Part shown: piece by piece, positions 16,757 to 25,607 of the stretch
How the letters are laid out: each line of letters opens with the position of its first letter
How positions within the stretch are numbered: position 1 is the stretch's first letter
Assembly (NCBI RefSeq): GCF_900188175.1
Contig: NZ_FZOQ01000023.1
Location: 20,760-84,759, forward strand
Length of the DNA stretch: 64,000 nt
Source of the DNA: Pontibacter ummariensis
GTDB taxonomy: Bacteria; Bacteroidota; Bacteroidia; Cytophagales; Hymenobacteraceae
Direction of reading: 5' to 3'
Notes under the pieces: model-generated
What the model saw: only the letters and a program-made list of their open reading frames with translations
The model's database searches: none
Told to the model about the DNA's origin: nothing
Position numbers and translations under genes: made by a program

Positions 16757-16809
16757 AAAACAGTCATTTATAGTATACAAAGTAGATTTTGGGCATCTTT
16801 GCAGCAGCT

Positions 16810-17502
16810 ATGCCCCGAATAAACGTCATCATCCCCGCTTACAACGAAGCCCGCTCTATTTCGAAGGTCCTTCAGGCCATACCGGCAGGCCTGGCAGCGG
16901 AGGTGATCGTGGTGAATAACAACTCCATGGATGATACGGCAGCCATCGCCAGGCAGGCTGGGGCAACTGTACTGGAAGAGCCAAGGCCCGGCTATGGGAA
17001 TGCCTGCCTGAAAGGCATAGCCTATGCGGCGGCCAAGCCCCTAGCTACTCGCCCGGACATCATTGTTTTCCTGGACGGGGACTTTTCGGATTATCCCGAG
17101 GAAATGTCCCTGTTGGTGCAGCCCATTCTGGATGGGAAGGTGGACATGGTAATTGGCTCCAGGGCGTTGGGGAAGCGGCAGGCAGGGGCTATGCTCCCCC
17201 AGCAGATATTCGGGAACTGGCTGGCCACCACCTTGCTCCGGCTTTTTTACGGGGCCCACTTTACAGATTTAGGTCCCTTCCGCGCCATCCGCTTCGATAC
17301 GCTGCAACAGTTGCAGATGAAGGACCGCACTTATGGCTGGACGGTCGAAATGCAGGCTAAGGTTGCCCGGAAAAAGATTAAGTATACCGAGGTGCCTGTA
17401 ACTTACCGAAAGCGGATCGGTTTCTCTAAGGTGTCGGGCACGGTCAAGGGCACTGTGCTGGCCGGCTACAAGATCATTCTGACTATTTTTAAATACCTAT
17501 AG
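16810..17502 (+). CDS. Glycosyltransferase family 2, polyprenyl-phosphate sugar synthase-like
   Basis: A 230-residue GT-A fold enzyme starting at ATG 16810 (MPRINVIIPAYNEA). The usual motifs are present: VIIPAYNEA (5-13), VVNNNSMDDT (about 35-45), the metal-binding DGDFSDYP and MVIGSRALG. A C-terminal VTYRKRIGFSKVSGTVKG is as in dolichyl-phosphate-mannose or undecaprenyl-phosphate-sugar synthases. It has no membrane anchor, so it probably works peripherally on the cytoplasmic face, loading a sugar on a lipid carrier. It heads a three-gene operon with a membrane GT2 (10-base gap) and a mannosyltransferase-like protein. Confidence 0.85.
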   Translation: MPRINVIIPAYNEARSISKVLQAIPAGLAAEVIVVNNNSMDDTAAIARQAGATVLEEPRPGYGNACLKGIAYAAAKPLATRPDIIVFLDGDFSDYPEEMSLLVQPILDGKVDMVIGSRALGKRQAGAMLPQQIFGNWLATTLLRLFYGAHFTDLGPFRAIRFDTLQQLQMKDRTYGWTVEMQAKVARKKIKYTEVPVTYRKRIGFSKVSGTVKGTVLAGYKIILTIFKYL

Positions 17503-17512
17503 CAGCACGCAT

Positions 17513-18997
17513 ATGACCTGGGCAGAAGCAGCAGTAATCTTTGTGTACGGCCTTTGTCTTGCCTTTATCTTCTGCTATAGTCTGGTGCAGCTGCACCTTA
17601 CGCTGCTCTACTGGCTTCGGAGAAAAAGTAGCCGGAAGACATATCGGCATGCAAGCATACCGCAACAGGAATGGCCTAGCGTAACGGTGCAATTACCTGT
17701 TTATAATGAGCGCTACGTGGTGGAGCGGCTCATCACAGCGGTCGCTGCTTTTGATTACCCCTCCGACCGCCTGCAGGTACAACTATTGGACGACTCGACG
17801 GATGAAACAACGGCCATAATTGAGGAGAAGCTGAAACAGTATCCGCAGCTGCAGATAGCACACATCCGCAGGCCCCGACGCACCGGCTACAAGGCAGGGG
17901 CCCTGCAGTACGGGCTCTCCAGTGCTACCGGAGAATTTATTGCTATTTTTGACGCTGACTTTCTTCCCGCCCCCGATTTCCTGAAGCGCACCCTCTCTGC
18001 CTTTCACTCTGATCGTGTTGGCGTAGTGCAAACCCGCTGGGGCCACTTAAACCAGGACTACTCTCTTCTAACTCGCCTGCAGGCCTTTGGCTTGAACGCG
18101 CACTTTACCGTGGAGCAGGCCGGACGTAACAGTGGCGGGCACTTCATGAACTTCAATGGCACGGCCGGTATCTGGCGCAAAGCCTGTATCGTGGATGCCG
18201 GAGGGTGGAAAGCGGACACACTGACGGAAGACCTGGACCTGAGCTACCGCGCGCAGCTGAAAGGCTGGGAATTCAAATACCTGGAGGAGGTAGAGGCCCC
18301 CGCCGAGTTACCGGCAGCCATGGGTGCCCTCAAATCGCAGCAGTTCCGCTGGACGAAAGGCGCCGCCGAAACAGCCCGGAAGCATTTGGGAGAGGTTCTG
18401 CGGGCGCACGTTCCTCTCAGCACGAAACTGCATGCCACCTTTCACCTGCTTAACAGTGGCGTGTTTATCTGCGTGCTGCTAACGGCCCTCCTCAGCGTAC
18501 CGGTCTTGTTCATTAAACAAGAACACCCGGAACTGGACGGGCTTTTTAAGCTAGGGGCGGTTTTACTGCTGAGCCTGCTGGCTATCATCGCCTTTTACTG
18601 GACTGCCCTGTACCAGCAGAGCTACTCGGCCTGGCGCACGACCAAGCGCTTTGTGCCGGAGTTCTTCCTGTTCCTGTCTATCTCCATGGGGCTCTCACTG
18701 CATAACAGTTTAGCCGTGCTGGAAGGCTACCTGGGCCGAAAAACGCCTTTTGTGCGCACGCCCAAGTACAACATTGTACAGGCCAAGGACTCCTGGCGAC
18801 AACAGGCTTACTTTATGGGAAGTATAAACCCTGTCACTGTACTAGAGGGGCTGCTAACACTCTACTTTGCCTGGGGCCTGGTGCTGGACTTTCAGTTAGC
18901 CGATTTTGGGCTACTCCCTTTTCATATAATGCTCGTATTAGGGTTCGGTACTGTTTTCAGTTATTCCCTTTTCCATAGCAGGCGCGCAAAAGCATGA
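17513..18997 (+). CDS. Membrane glycosyltransferase family 2 (cellulose synthase-like)
   Basis: A 494-residue processive-type GT2. An N-terminal membrane segment (about 5-35) is followed by the catalytic domain with VQLPVYNERYV, LLDDSTDETT, the DAD motif in IFDADFLPAP, TEDLDLSYR and QQFRW, corresponding to the D, DxD, TED and QxxRW motifs. Four or five membrane helices follow in residues about 305-485. Related proteins make beta-glucans or transfer sugars to lipids; the product is unknown here. It is translated in the same operon as a carrier-lipid sugar synthase and a mannosyltransferase-like protein, overlapping the latter by ATGA. Confidence 0.88.
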   Translation: MTWAEAAVIFVYGLCLAFIFCYSLVQLHLTLLYWLRRKSSRKTYRHASIPQQEWPSVTVQLPVYNERYVVERLITAVAAFDYPSDRLQVQLLDDSTDETTAIIEEKLKQYPQLQIAHIRRPRRTGYKAGALQYGLSSATGEFIAIFDADFLPAPDFLKRTLSAFHSDRVGVVQTRWGHLNQDYSLLTRLQAFGLNAHFTVEQAGRNSGGHFMNFNGTAGIWRKACIVDAGGWKADTLTEDLDLSYRAQLKGWEFKYLEEVEAPAELPAAMGALKSQQFRWTKGAAETARKHLGEVLRAHVPLSTKLHATFHLLNSGVFICVLLTALLSVPVLFIKQEHPELDGLFKLGAVLLLSLLAIIAFYWTALYQQSYSAWRTTKRFVPEFFLFLSISMGLSLHNSLAVLEGYLGRKTPFVRTPKYNIVQAKDSWRQQAYFMGSINPVTVLEGLLTLYFAWGLVLDFQLADFGLLPFHIMLVLGFGTVFSYSLFHSRRAKA

Positions 18998-20346
18998 GCA
19001 CACCTAAAGCACCGGCTTCTATAGCAATAGGCTTTTCAGCTGCCGCGTACCTGGCCCTGGCCTACGCCACACCACGCACCGACTTTTCGCAGTTGTTGTG
19101 GCTCTACGCTGCTTTGTTCGGAGCTTACCTCTACCTTATCAATACACGCTTGCCCGTATGGCAGGGCCTGGCCGCAGCAGTTCTGTTCCGGCTTCTGTTT
19201 TTGCTGGCCATGCCCGCTTTGTCTGACGACTTTTACCGCTTCGTGTGGGACGGGCGACTGTTAACAGCAGGCCTGAACCCTTTTTTACACCTGCCCCAGT
19301 ACTTTCTTTTGCCTGACGCACCGCAAGTGGCAGGCATCACTGAGGAGTTGTACAGCCAGTTAAACTCACCGAATTACTACAGTGTTTACCCGCCTGTGGC
19401 ACAAGCTGTGTTCTGGCTTGGGGCCTGGCTGTTTCCCGGCAACCTGCTGGGAAGCGTTATCGTGATGCGGGTTGTATTGTTGTTAGCGGAGGCGGGGAGC
19501 ATCCTCCTGCTCCTGCGCCTGCTCCGTAAAATGGGCCTCCCCGACAAGCAGGTACTGTTGTATGCCCTCAACCCACTGGTGATTCTGGAACTGGTCGGGA
19601 ACCTGCACTTCGAAGCGCTGATGATCTTCTTCCTGTTGCTGGCCCTGTACCAGCTCTCTTACCAGCGGGTAGCCGTATCAGGTGTAGCCTTCGGGCTATC
19701 TGTGGCGAGCAAACTCTTACCCCTGATGTTTCTGCCTTTCCTGCTACGTCGGCTGGGGCTATATCAGTTTACCCTGTTTGGCCTGATCGTGCTGCTTACT
19801 TTGGTTGCGACCTTCTATCCACTGGTGTCGGCAGAGGTGTTGCTCAACATCTTTCAGAGCATCGACCTGTACTTTCAGAAATTCGAGTTTAATGCCAGCG
19901 TGTACTACCTCCTGCGCTGGCTCGGCTACCGGCTGGCAGGCTTTAACCTCATCTGGGTGTTGGGGCCCTTTTTGTCTTTTGTGGCTTTAGTGGCCATCCT
20001 GACGATGGCCACTGTGAAAAAGCTAGGCTCTATGAAAAGGCTGGCGGGCTACATGGCGGCCGCCCTTACGGTATACCTCCTCCTTTCTACCACCGTACAC
20101 CCCTGGTACATTACCACGCTGGTGGCGCTCACAACCATGAGCAGGTTCCGGTACGCCATAGTATGGTCTGGCCTTGCCATCCTTACCTACGCTGCCTACC
20201 GCTCCAGCTCCTATCAGGAGAGTCTGGAGTTAGTGGCACTCGAGTACGGAATCGTTTTCCTGTGGCTCACCGCCGAACTCTACCTTTACCGCCAACGGCG
20301 CCGACTGGAAAACCTAGCAAACCGGGAAGAAGCGGTTATGCTGTAG
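18994..20346 (+). CDS. Polytopic mannosyltransferase-like glycosyltransferase (GT-C)
   Basis: A 450-residue integral-membrane protein with about 11-12 hydrophobic helices. It overlaps the upstream gene by 4 bases (ATGA). An acidic motif in the first periplasmic loop, SDDFYRFVWDGRLLTAGLNPF (about 70-90), is what GT-C enzymes such as PIG-M or GT87-like mannosyltransferases use for metal and carrier-sugar binding. YSVYPPVAQAVFW and TTVHPWYITTL are further conserved-looking loops. It should use a polyprenyl-phosphate sugar made by the first gene of the operon and transfer it outside the membrane. Acceptor unknown. Confidence 0.8.
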   Translation: MSTPKAPASIAIGFSAAAYLALAYATPRTDFSQLLWLYAALFGAYLYLINTRLPVWQGLAAAVLFRLLFLLAMPALSDDFYRFVWDGRLLTAGLNPFLHLPQYFLLPDAPQVAGITEELYSQLNSPNYYSVYPPVAQAVFWLGAWLFPGNLLGSVIVMRVVLLLAEAGSILLLLRLLRKMGLPDKQVLLYALNPLVILELVGNLHFEALMIFFLLLALYQLSYQRVAVSGVAFGLSVASKLLPLMFLPFLLRRLGLYQFTLFGLIVLLTLVATFYPLVSAEVLLNIFQSIDLYFQKFEFNASVYYLLRWLGYRLAGFNLIWVLGPFLSFVALVAILTMATVKKLGSMKRLAGYMAAALTVYLLLSTTVHPWYITTLVALTTMSRFRYAIVWSGLAILTYAAYRSSSYQESLELVALEYGIVFLWLTAELYLYRQRRRLENLANREEAVML

Positions 20347-20436
20347 CTTGCGTTGTTCCGTCGTACGACAGGTTACAGCACAATCACTGGCGGGGAGATG
20401 TTCATAACCAAAAGTTATTTGTAACTTGATTACCAG

Positions 20437-20976
20437 ATGACTCCTGAAAGAAAAGTTGTTGTTTATATCGCCATGAGCCTGGATGGCTATATTGCCGGGC
20501 CTAACGATGATTTAACATTTTTGTCTACCGTTGAGAAAGAGGGAGAAGACTATGGTTATTCTGCTTTCTATAAAACAGTAGACACCATCATCTTAGGCAG
20601 AAAGACCTATGATTGGGTCATGAAGCAAGTGCCCGTGTTTCCGCACAGTGGGAAAGAAAGCTACATCTTAACTAGCACAGCAAGACCAGCCATCGGGAAA
20701 ACGCGCTTTTACACAGGCGATGTAAAAGAGCTGATCGCCAAGCTCAAAAGCCAGCCAGGGAAGAACATTTTTATTGATGGGGGTGCCGAAACTGTTACTG
20801 CTTTGCTACAGGACAAACTAGTGGACGAGTTTTACATTTCGATCATCCCTATCCTACTAGGTGAAGGCATCCGGCTCTTTAAAGACGGACGGCCAGCGCA
20901 ACAACTGAAGCTTGTGGAGACAAAGCCATATGACACAGGACTTGTACAGCTACATTACAAGCGCTTTGAAAGTTAA
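20437..20976 (+). CDS. Dihydrofolate reductase family protein (RibD C-terminal domain)
   Basis: A 179-residue single-domain protein beginning with VVVYIAMSLDGYIAGPNDD (about 7-26), the standard start of the RibD-C/DHFR-like family. TIILGRKTYDWV (about 50-61), IFIDGGAETVTALL and DEFYISIIPILLGEGIRLF complete the fold. Close homologues (YyaP/YwjB type) are NADPH-binding reductases of unknown physiological substrate. No rib or folate genes are nearby, so it is probably an accessory reductase. No promoter element of the exact type is seen. Confidence 0.88.
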   Translation: MTPERKVVVYIAMSLDGYIAGPNDDLTFLSTVEKEGEDYGYSAFYKTVDTIILGRKTYDWVMKQVPVFPHSGKESYILTSTARPAIGKTRFYTGDVKELIAKLKSQPGKNIFIDGGAETVTALLQDKLVDEFYISIIPILLGEGIRLFKDGRPAQQLKLVETKPYDTGLVQLHYKRFES

Positions 20977-21031
20977 GAGCACCACGGCTTACCACATTCA
21001 ACAGCCCTTCAGCATGGCCACCCGGCTAAAC

Positions 21032-21715
21032 CTAATCCTCTCCCAGGTCCTGTAGGGGTGCCATCAGGAAGTCATTCAAAGGCTTCAGGGCCTGAAAAGC
21101 GTCCAGCACTACGGCCATAAAGTCCTTCCGCAATACCGTCTCGTCCGTTAAGGGCATTATCCCGTTCCAGCCTTTAAAGCGGAGGTACTCAATGGCAGGG
21201 TTCTCCTTGTCGTAGCCTTTTGGCGTTGTCTTCAGCTTTTCTCCGGATATGCCTCCAAAGCGCTGGTTAAAGTCCTCTGACTCCACGATTTCCTTGAACG
21301 CATCCAGGTTGTAATCGATTTCCTGCCGCACGGCTTTCAGCTGCTCTGCCGGCGGATACCACAGACCTCCTGCCACAAAAGAGCTGTTGTTTCCGGCCAG
21401 GTGCAGGTAATAACCGGGATAAACAGATTTACGCCCTCCTTCGGCAATGTAAGCCCCGAAGTGGTCTTTGTAAGGGCGCTTGTCGTTCGAGAAACGCACA
21501 TCCCGGTAAATCCGAAACACCAGGTCTCTGCCCTGCTGCCCATGCACCACAGGCTCAAAGGTCTGCATCTCCAACAGGAGTTCATTCAGAAAATTAATGT
21601 ATTCCTTTCGGGCTGTCTCGTAGCGCTTCTTGTTTTCGCTAAACCACTCCCTGGTATTATGTTCAGCCAGTTCGGCCAGAAACGTAAGGGAGCTTTGACT
21701 TATCGTTGTAGGCAT
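21032..21715 (-). CDS. DUF2461 domain-containing protein
   Basis: A 227-residue protein matching the DUF2461 (TIGR02453) family over almost its full length. Family marks are FLAELAEHNTREWFSENKKR (about 11-30), FRIYRDVRFSNDKRPYKDHF (about 67-86) and GGLWYPPAEQLKAVRQEI. It is a soluble protein of unknown biochemical role found widely in bacteria. It follows the hypothetical lipoprotein gene by 16 bases on the same strand, so they probably share a transcript. Confidence 0.9.
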   Translation of the reverse strand: MPTTISQSSLTFLAELAEHNTREWFSENKKRYETARKEYINFLNELLLEMQTFEPVVHGQQGRDLVFRIYRDVRFSNDKRPYKDHFGAYIAEGGRKSVYPGYYLHLAGNNSSFVAGGLWYPPAEQLKAVRQEIDYNLDAFKEIVESEDFNQRFGGISGEKLKTTPKGYDKENPAIEYLRFKGWNGIMPLTDETVLRKDFMAVVLDAFQALKPLNDFLMAPLQDLGED

Positions 21716-21731
21716 CTTTTTCGTTCTTAAT

Positions 21732-22640
21732 TCATAGGGTTGGGGGCAGCTTGTTTCCCCCCTCCTGCCAGTAAGCGTAGCGGCTCAGCTGCTTCAGCTT
21801 TAGCTTGCGGCCATCCCAGGTCTCCTGCTGTAATAGCTGGTTCGGATACTGTGAGGCAAACCAGTAGGTATTCTGTTTTCCCTCCTCCAGACGCACGATG
21901 ACCTGCCAGGCCGCTTGCCCCTCCAGATCGGTTTTAACAGTGGAGAGTTTTGCCTGGTAAACAACAGGCGCTAAAGCCTTATTATTTTGCAAGGACTCCA
22001 CCACATTCGCCTGAAGGCGCAGCCCGTCCTGGAAACGTAGTGCCCGCAAAGTAGAAGGAAGCTGGTCTTCGAACAAAGCATTCTTCGGCAAGTCCCTGTG
22101 CCCCTCTCCCTGCCCGTCGAAGTAAGAGTTATAGTACTCCTGGTAACTGTTTCCCTCGTCCGTTATGGCCTTAAAGGTATTGCCGCACCACTCCTGTGAG
22201 GAAGTCGTAAGCTTGTGCAATGCCCAAGGCTGCTCCCGGTGCAGGAACAGGGACGTGAGGTAATGATAAGGGTATTTTTCCGTCGGGATGCGGGCAAACT
22301 GGTTCACTTTTAAGACCGGAAACAGATCCGAACGCGAATAGTCGTCGGTTTTAACGTTATGCGCTCTGTTGAAGTCTTCCTTAACGGTGATCTGGGTAAA
22401 CTCAAAGCTTCGCTTTTTGTCATATACCACCCGCTCTGCATCGTAAATGGCGACCTCTGCCAGGCCATCATCCCATAGCTTGTTCATGGCCCAGTCCGGT
22501 TGGAAGAACTCCTGCAGTTCGGTATAACTGTTTTTGTCTGCTCCAATTGCGGCGGCACTAATATCCTGGTTAGCGCAAGCTATAAATGTACCAGCCATGC
22601 CAATTAGAAGGAGGCAAAGCAAAGGCAGTAATCGTTTCAT
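21732..22640 (-). CDS. Hypothetical lipoprotein, about 300 residues
   Basis: A 302-residue protein with start ATG 22640 (MKRLLPLLCLLLIGMAG). The lipobox is TFIAC, with Cys22 lipidated. The mature part is mainly beta-rich and charged, with AEVAIYDAERVVYDKKRS, PTEKYPYHYLTSLFLHREQPW, SSQEWCGNTFKAI and YFDGQGEG as conspicuous stretches. It resembles a lipoprotein group in Cytophagales that I recall only as hypothetical proteins. There are no catalytic motifs I can name. It is upstream of the DUF2461 gene in an apparent two-gene operon. Confidence 0.7.
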   Translation of the reverse strand: MKRLLPLLCLLLIGMAGTFIACANQDISAAAIGADKNSYTELQEFFQPDWAMNKLWDDGLAEVAIYDAERVVYDKKRSFEFTQITVKEDFNRAHNVKTDDYSRSDLFPVLKVNQFARIPTEKYPYHYLTSLFLHREQPWALHKLTTSSQEWCGNTFKAITDEGNSYQEYYNSYFDGQGEGHRDLPKNALFEDQLPSTLRALRFQDGLRLQANVVESLQNNKALAPVVYQAKLSTVKTDLEGQAAWQVIVRLEEGKQNTYWFASQYPNQLLQQETWDGRKLKLKQLSRYAYWQEGGNKLPPTL

Positions 22641-22871
22641 AAATAGATTATTTGTACGCTTTGCAAAGCAAAAAACGTGCGAGGCTAAGCGAAGGCAAAG
22701 GTCTGGAGTATCCGAAGACAACGCAAGTGTTATGAACCTGTAGCCCTATCCCTCTACCATAAACTTTCGTTCCCCTTTTATATCTGGACCTCTGAGAGAA
22801 ACTGAAGTTATTTCTTGTGCTGAAAGAACTAAGATCCTTCCTCTTATAATAGATAAATCGTACTGTTTAAG

Positions 22872-23468
22872 TTATTGGCTTTGCTCCTGCCCCAGGTCTT
22901 CCACATAGTCTACATCAGACAGGCGGGGTAATAAAGCGTAAGACAGGTTCAGGCGTTGGACGTCCTGGAGGGTGTCGGGAAAAACATGCTCCGTGCTCCA
23001 TTGCTTATTCCGGAAGAGGTCAGCGTGCAGTCTGTTCATCCCCAGTAGGTAGTAGCCTCCATCTAAAGCAGGGCCAATGACAACCTCGTGGGTCTTTAGC
23101 TCCTCAAAAGCCTGCGCCACGATCTCCTGCGTCAATTGCAGGCAGTCACTCCCGATGATCACCACCGAGGCATATTCCTCTTCAAAAGCGGCGGCAAAGG
23201 AAGCTTCCATTTTCTCGCCCAGCTCGCCTGCTGGCTGCACCCGCTTCTGGTAGTGCTCATTTGGCCACAAGTCATCCTGCTCTACCTCGTTGGAGTAATA
23301 CACCAGTTTTTCTACAGGCACCTCCTGCGTTACCTTTCGGGTATGCTCCAAAAGGTGCAGGTATATCTCCAGCGCTTTTTCAGGTCCTACTGCTGCTGCC
23401 AGGCGGGTCTTTACCTTGCCTAGTTCCGGGTTGCGCACAAACAGCATGAGTAGCTTCTTATTCGTCAT
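22872..23468 (-). CDS. TIGR04282-type CofC-like glycosyl/nucleotidyltransferase (arsenosugar cluster)
   Basis: A 198-residue GT-A-like protein. The start ATG 23468 lies inside the tail of the rhodanese gene (11-base overlap), and the longer frame starting at 23537 is within that gene. Family marks are LMLFVRNPELGKVKTRLAAAVG (7-28), ASVVIIGSDCLQL and VVIGPALDGGYYLLG. The fold is that of sugar nucleotidyl or CofC-type enzymes. In arsenosugar-type clusters this family travels with the radical SAM enzyme ArsS. It is the last gene of the operon (AhpD-like, ArsS, rhodanese, this gene). Its exact reaction is not established by the sequence. Confidence 0.87.
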   Translation of the reverse strand: MTNKKLLMLFVRNPELGKVKTRLAAAVGPEKALEIYLHLLEHTRKVTQEVPVEKLVYYSNEVEQDDLWPNEHYQKRVQPAGELGEKMEASFAAAFEEEYASVVIIGSDCLQLTQEIVAQAFEELKTHEVVIGPALDGGYYLLGMNRLHADLFRNKQWSTEHVFPDTLQDVQRLNLSYALLPRLSDVDYVEDLGQEQSQ

Positions 23469-23973
23469 ATACTTTCTCTCCTTTCTGTAGCCACATGCCC
23501 CAAAGCTCCGAGTAAGCATGCACCTGTTGGGTGACACCCGCCCTGTTGTAAACAGGAAAGCCCCTGTTTACCCACTCAAACAGGCCGCCGTACAGATTCA
23601 GCACATTTGTAAAACCGGCTTGCTGCAACTTTTCTCCTACCCGCTCGCTCCGATAGCCAACCGAGCAGTACACAACTACTAGCTTATCTTTTGCCTCTTT
23701 GCCCAGCTCTGTCGGCTGAAAAGTGGCCGGGTCTACCTGCCGTGCCCCTTTCATGTGGCTCACGGCGAACTCCTTCGTACTCCGGGTGTCTAACAAAAGC
23801 AGTTGGTGCTTTTGCTCCAGTAGCTGGTACAACTTCTCGGGCTTTATCTGCGGCACCGTGTTATCATACAGGCTCTTCAGCAGTAAAGCATAAGCCTTGT
23901 TTGTGGGCTGGCTACAGGCTTGTAACAGTGGAAGCCAGCACATGGCCGCAGCCAGGTATAGTTTCTTTCTCAA
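23458..23973 (-). CDS. Rhodanese-like lipoprotein
   Basis: A 171-residue lipoprotein when started at the TTG at 23973, which is preceded by an AGAGG ribosome site 11 bases upstream and gives a normal signal (RKKLYLAAAMCWLPLLQAC). The first ATG in frame is at 24072, inside the arsS gene, and would give a 33-residue odd extension. The rhodanese domain covers about residues 45-145, with LLLLDTRSTKEFAVSHM and the active loop YCSVGYRS carrying the catalytic Cys. It would transfer sulfane sulfur or simply bind thiols outside the cytoplasm. It is placed between arsS and the TIGR04282 gene, overlapping the latter. Confidence 0.75.
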   Translation of the reverse strand: MRKKLYLAAAMCWLPLLQACSQPTNKAYALLLKSLYDNTVPQIKPEKLYQLLEQKHQLLLLDTRSTKEFAVSHMKGARQVDPATFQPTELGKEAKDKLVVVYCSVGYRSERVGEKLQQAGFTNVLNLYGGLFEWVNRGFPVYNRAGVTQQVHAYSELWGMWLQKGEKVYDE

Positions 23974-24019
23974 TGGTTTTGTGTTCCTCTTATGCTTTAA
24001 AAGAAAGGAATGTAGCCGG

Positions 24020-25087
24020 CTATTTAACTGTTTCCCCCCCACAGCTGGATCCTGCCCCGGCCGTGCAGCCATAGCAGTGCTGGTTCAGAACGATGCTGCG
24101 CTTATCCAGGCTGGCCAGATCAAAATCCCGAATATGCTGCGGTGCACTTTGCGCTACTTTCAGGTCCAGCATCTGGTTAAAATCACAGTCGTAGAGGTAA
24201 CCGTCCCAGCCCACCGATACCGTGTTGCGGCACATCACGCCCATGGCAGCGACAGGGTTGAAGGCATCCACTAATTTCTGCATATAGCTGTCGTAATTGC
24301 CACTTTTGACTAGGTAATCCAGGTAGCGGCTAACCGGCAGGTTGGTAATGCAGAAGAGGCTGTTGAAGTCGATATCATAGCCTTTCTTGAGCCTGCGCTT
24401 GAACTCTGCCTCCAGCGAAGCCTGCCCGCTCGGCAGAAAAGCACCGGAAGGGTTATACACCAGGTCCAGCTGCAGGCCTGTCCCCTCTTTGCCGTAGCCC
24501 ACCTCGTTGAGCAGTTGCAGCGCCTGGATGGACTTCTCGAACACCCCATCGCCCCGCTGTGCATCTGTGCGCGATGCCTGAAAGTAAGGCAAGGAGGAGA
24601 CAACATGTACCCTATGCTTCTTAAAGAACAGGGGCAGGTCGTGGTACTTTTTGTTGGCCAGAATAATAGTGAGGTTGCAGCGCACCATCACCTGCCGCCC
24701 CAGCTGGGAAAGTTCTTCCACGAACCAGCGGAAATCCGGGTTCATCTCGGGCGCGCCCCCCGTCAGGTCTACCGTCTTAATGTCCGGTGCCTGGCGCAGG
24801 GCCTCCAGGCAAAGCTCCATGGTTTCGCGCGTCATGATCTCTTTGCGGTCCGGTCCGGCATCTACGTGGCAGTGCTTGCAGGTCTGGTTGCACATCTTGC
24901 CCACGTTAATTTGCAGAATCGTGGTGCCCGTCGGCTGGAGGGGGTATAGGTCATGCTCCCGCAGCTTGGCGTCAAAGGCCGGAAAGCGCTCACCCTGCCG
25001 TGATGGTCCCTGGAGTACGTTCAGTTGAAAGGATGAATCGGCTAGCGCATGCTGCTGGCCTTTCAATGATTTTGTCGTGGATCCCAT
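24020..25087 (-). CDS. arsS: Arsenosugar-type radical SAM protein ArsS
   Basis: A 355-residue radical S-adenosylmethionine enzyme of the ArsS family (TIGR04167). The 4Fe-4S cluster Cys triad is Cys66, Cys70 and Cys73 in CNQTCKHCHVDAGP, the near-invariant family motif. LTGGAPEMNPDFRWF (about 110-125), LPYFQASRTDAQRG and a C-terminal Cys-rich region (DCDFNQMLD, QHCYGCTAGAGSSCGG) match the family. In cyanobacteria and other bacteria ArsS adds a SAM-derived 5'-deoxyadenosyl group to dimethylarsenite, making the arsenosugar skeleton. The usual methylating partner ArsM is not in the window. It overlaps nothing at its start and lies 3 bases after the AhpD-like gene. Confidence 0.9.
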   Translation of the reverse strand: MGSTTKSLKGQQHALADSSFQLNVLQGPSRQGERFPAFDAKLREHDLYPLQPTGTTILQINVGKMCNQTCKHCHVDAGPDRKEIMTRETMELCLEALRQAPDIKTVDLTGGAPEMNPDFRWFVEELSQLGRQVMVRCNLTIILANKKYHDLPLFFKKHRVHVVSSLPYFQASRTDAQRGDGVFEKSIQALQLLNEVGYGKEGTGLQLDLVYNPSGAFLPSGQASLEAEFKRRLKKGYDIDFNSLFCITNLPVSRYLDYLVKSGNYDSYMQKLVDAFNPVAAMGVMCRNTVSVGWDGYLYDCDFNQMLDLKVAQSAPQHIRDFDLASLDKRSIVLNQHCYGCTAGAGSSCGGETVK

Positions 25088-25090
25088 AGG

Positions 25091-25426
25091 CTACATCGTC
25101 AACTCTTTGATCTTGTTCATCATCTGCACACCGTGCACCAGGGCAGCTCCCCCTTTTATGGCAGCAGCCACGTGCACGGCCTCCATCATCTGGTTTTCGT
25201 CAGCCCCCTTCTGCAGGCAATCGGTACTGTAAGCATCAATGCAGTAAGGGCATTGCACCGCATGTGAAACAGCCAAAGCGATCAAGGCTTTCTCGCGTTC
25301 GGTCAGGGCGCCTTCTTTGAATACCTCACCATAGTAGTCAAAAAATTTGCGGCCCATTTCAGGCTGCAGCTCGGAGATGTTACCAAATTTGGCGAGATCG
25401 TCGGGGTTGTAATAGGTCTTTTCCAT
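25091..25426 (-). CDS. AhpD-like peroxidase-type protein of arsenosugar clusters
   Basis: A 111-residue alkylhydroperoxidase/carboxymuconolactone decarboxylase fold protein. The redox CxxC is Cys59-Cys62 in QCPYCIDAY; the His four residues after the second Cys in classical AhpD is Tyr66 here. ALIALAVSHAV and GGAALVHGVQMM complete the fold. A small protein of this group habitually accompanies ArsS in arsenosugar gene clusters, where its job is unresolved. It is the first gene of the operon, 3 bases ahead of arsS. Confidence 0.85.
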   Translation of the reverse strand: MEKTYYNPDDLAKFGNISELQPEMGRKFFDYYGEVFKEGALTEREKALIALAVSHAVQCPYCIDAYSTDCLQKGADENQMMEAVHVAAAIKGGAALVHGVQMMNKIKELTM

Positions 25427-25607
25427 AGGAAGATTATTGTTTTAAGTGATTGTTTTGTATGCTGATAAAGGCAGACGCACTGCTGCCATTCGTGAGGCTG
25501 CAGGGACAAAAAACCTGCTTGCTGTACAGTCGTTTTCCATCACCCTGCCTTGCAACAGGCGTTCCTGCTAGTGCTTAGGGCATAGCGACGGAGAAAGAAA
25601 AAATAAA

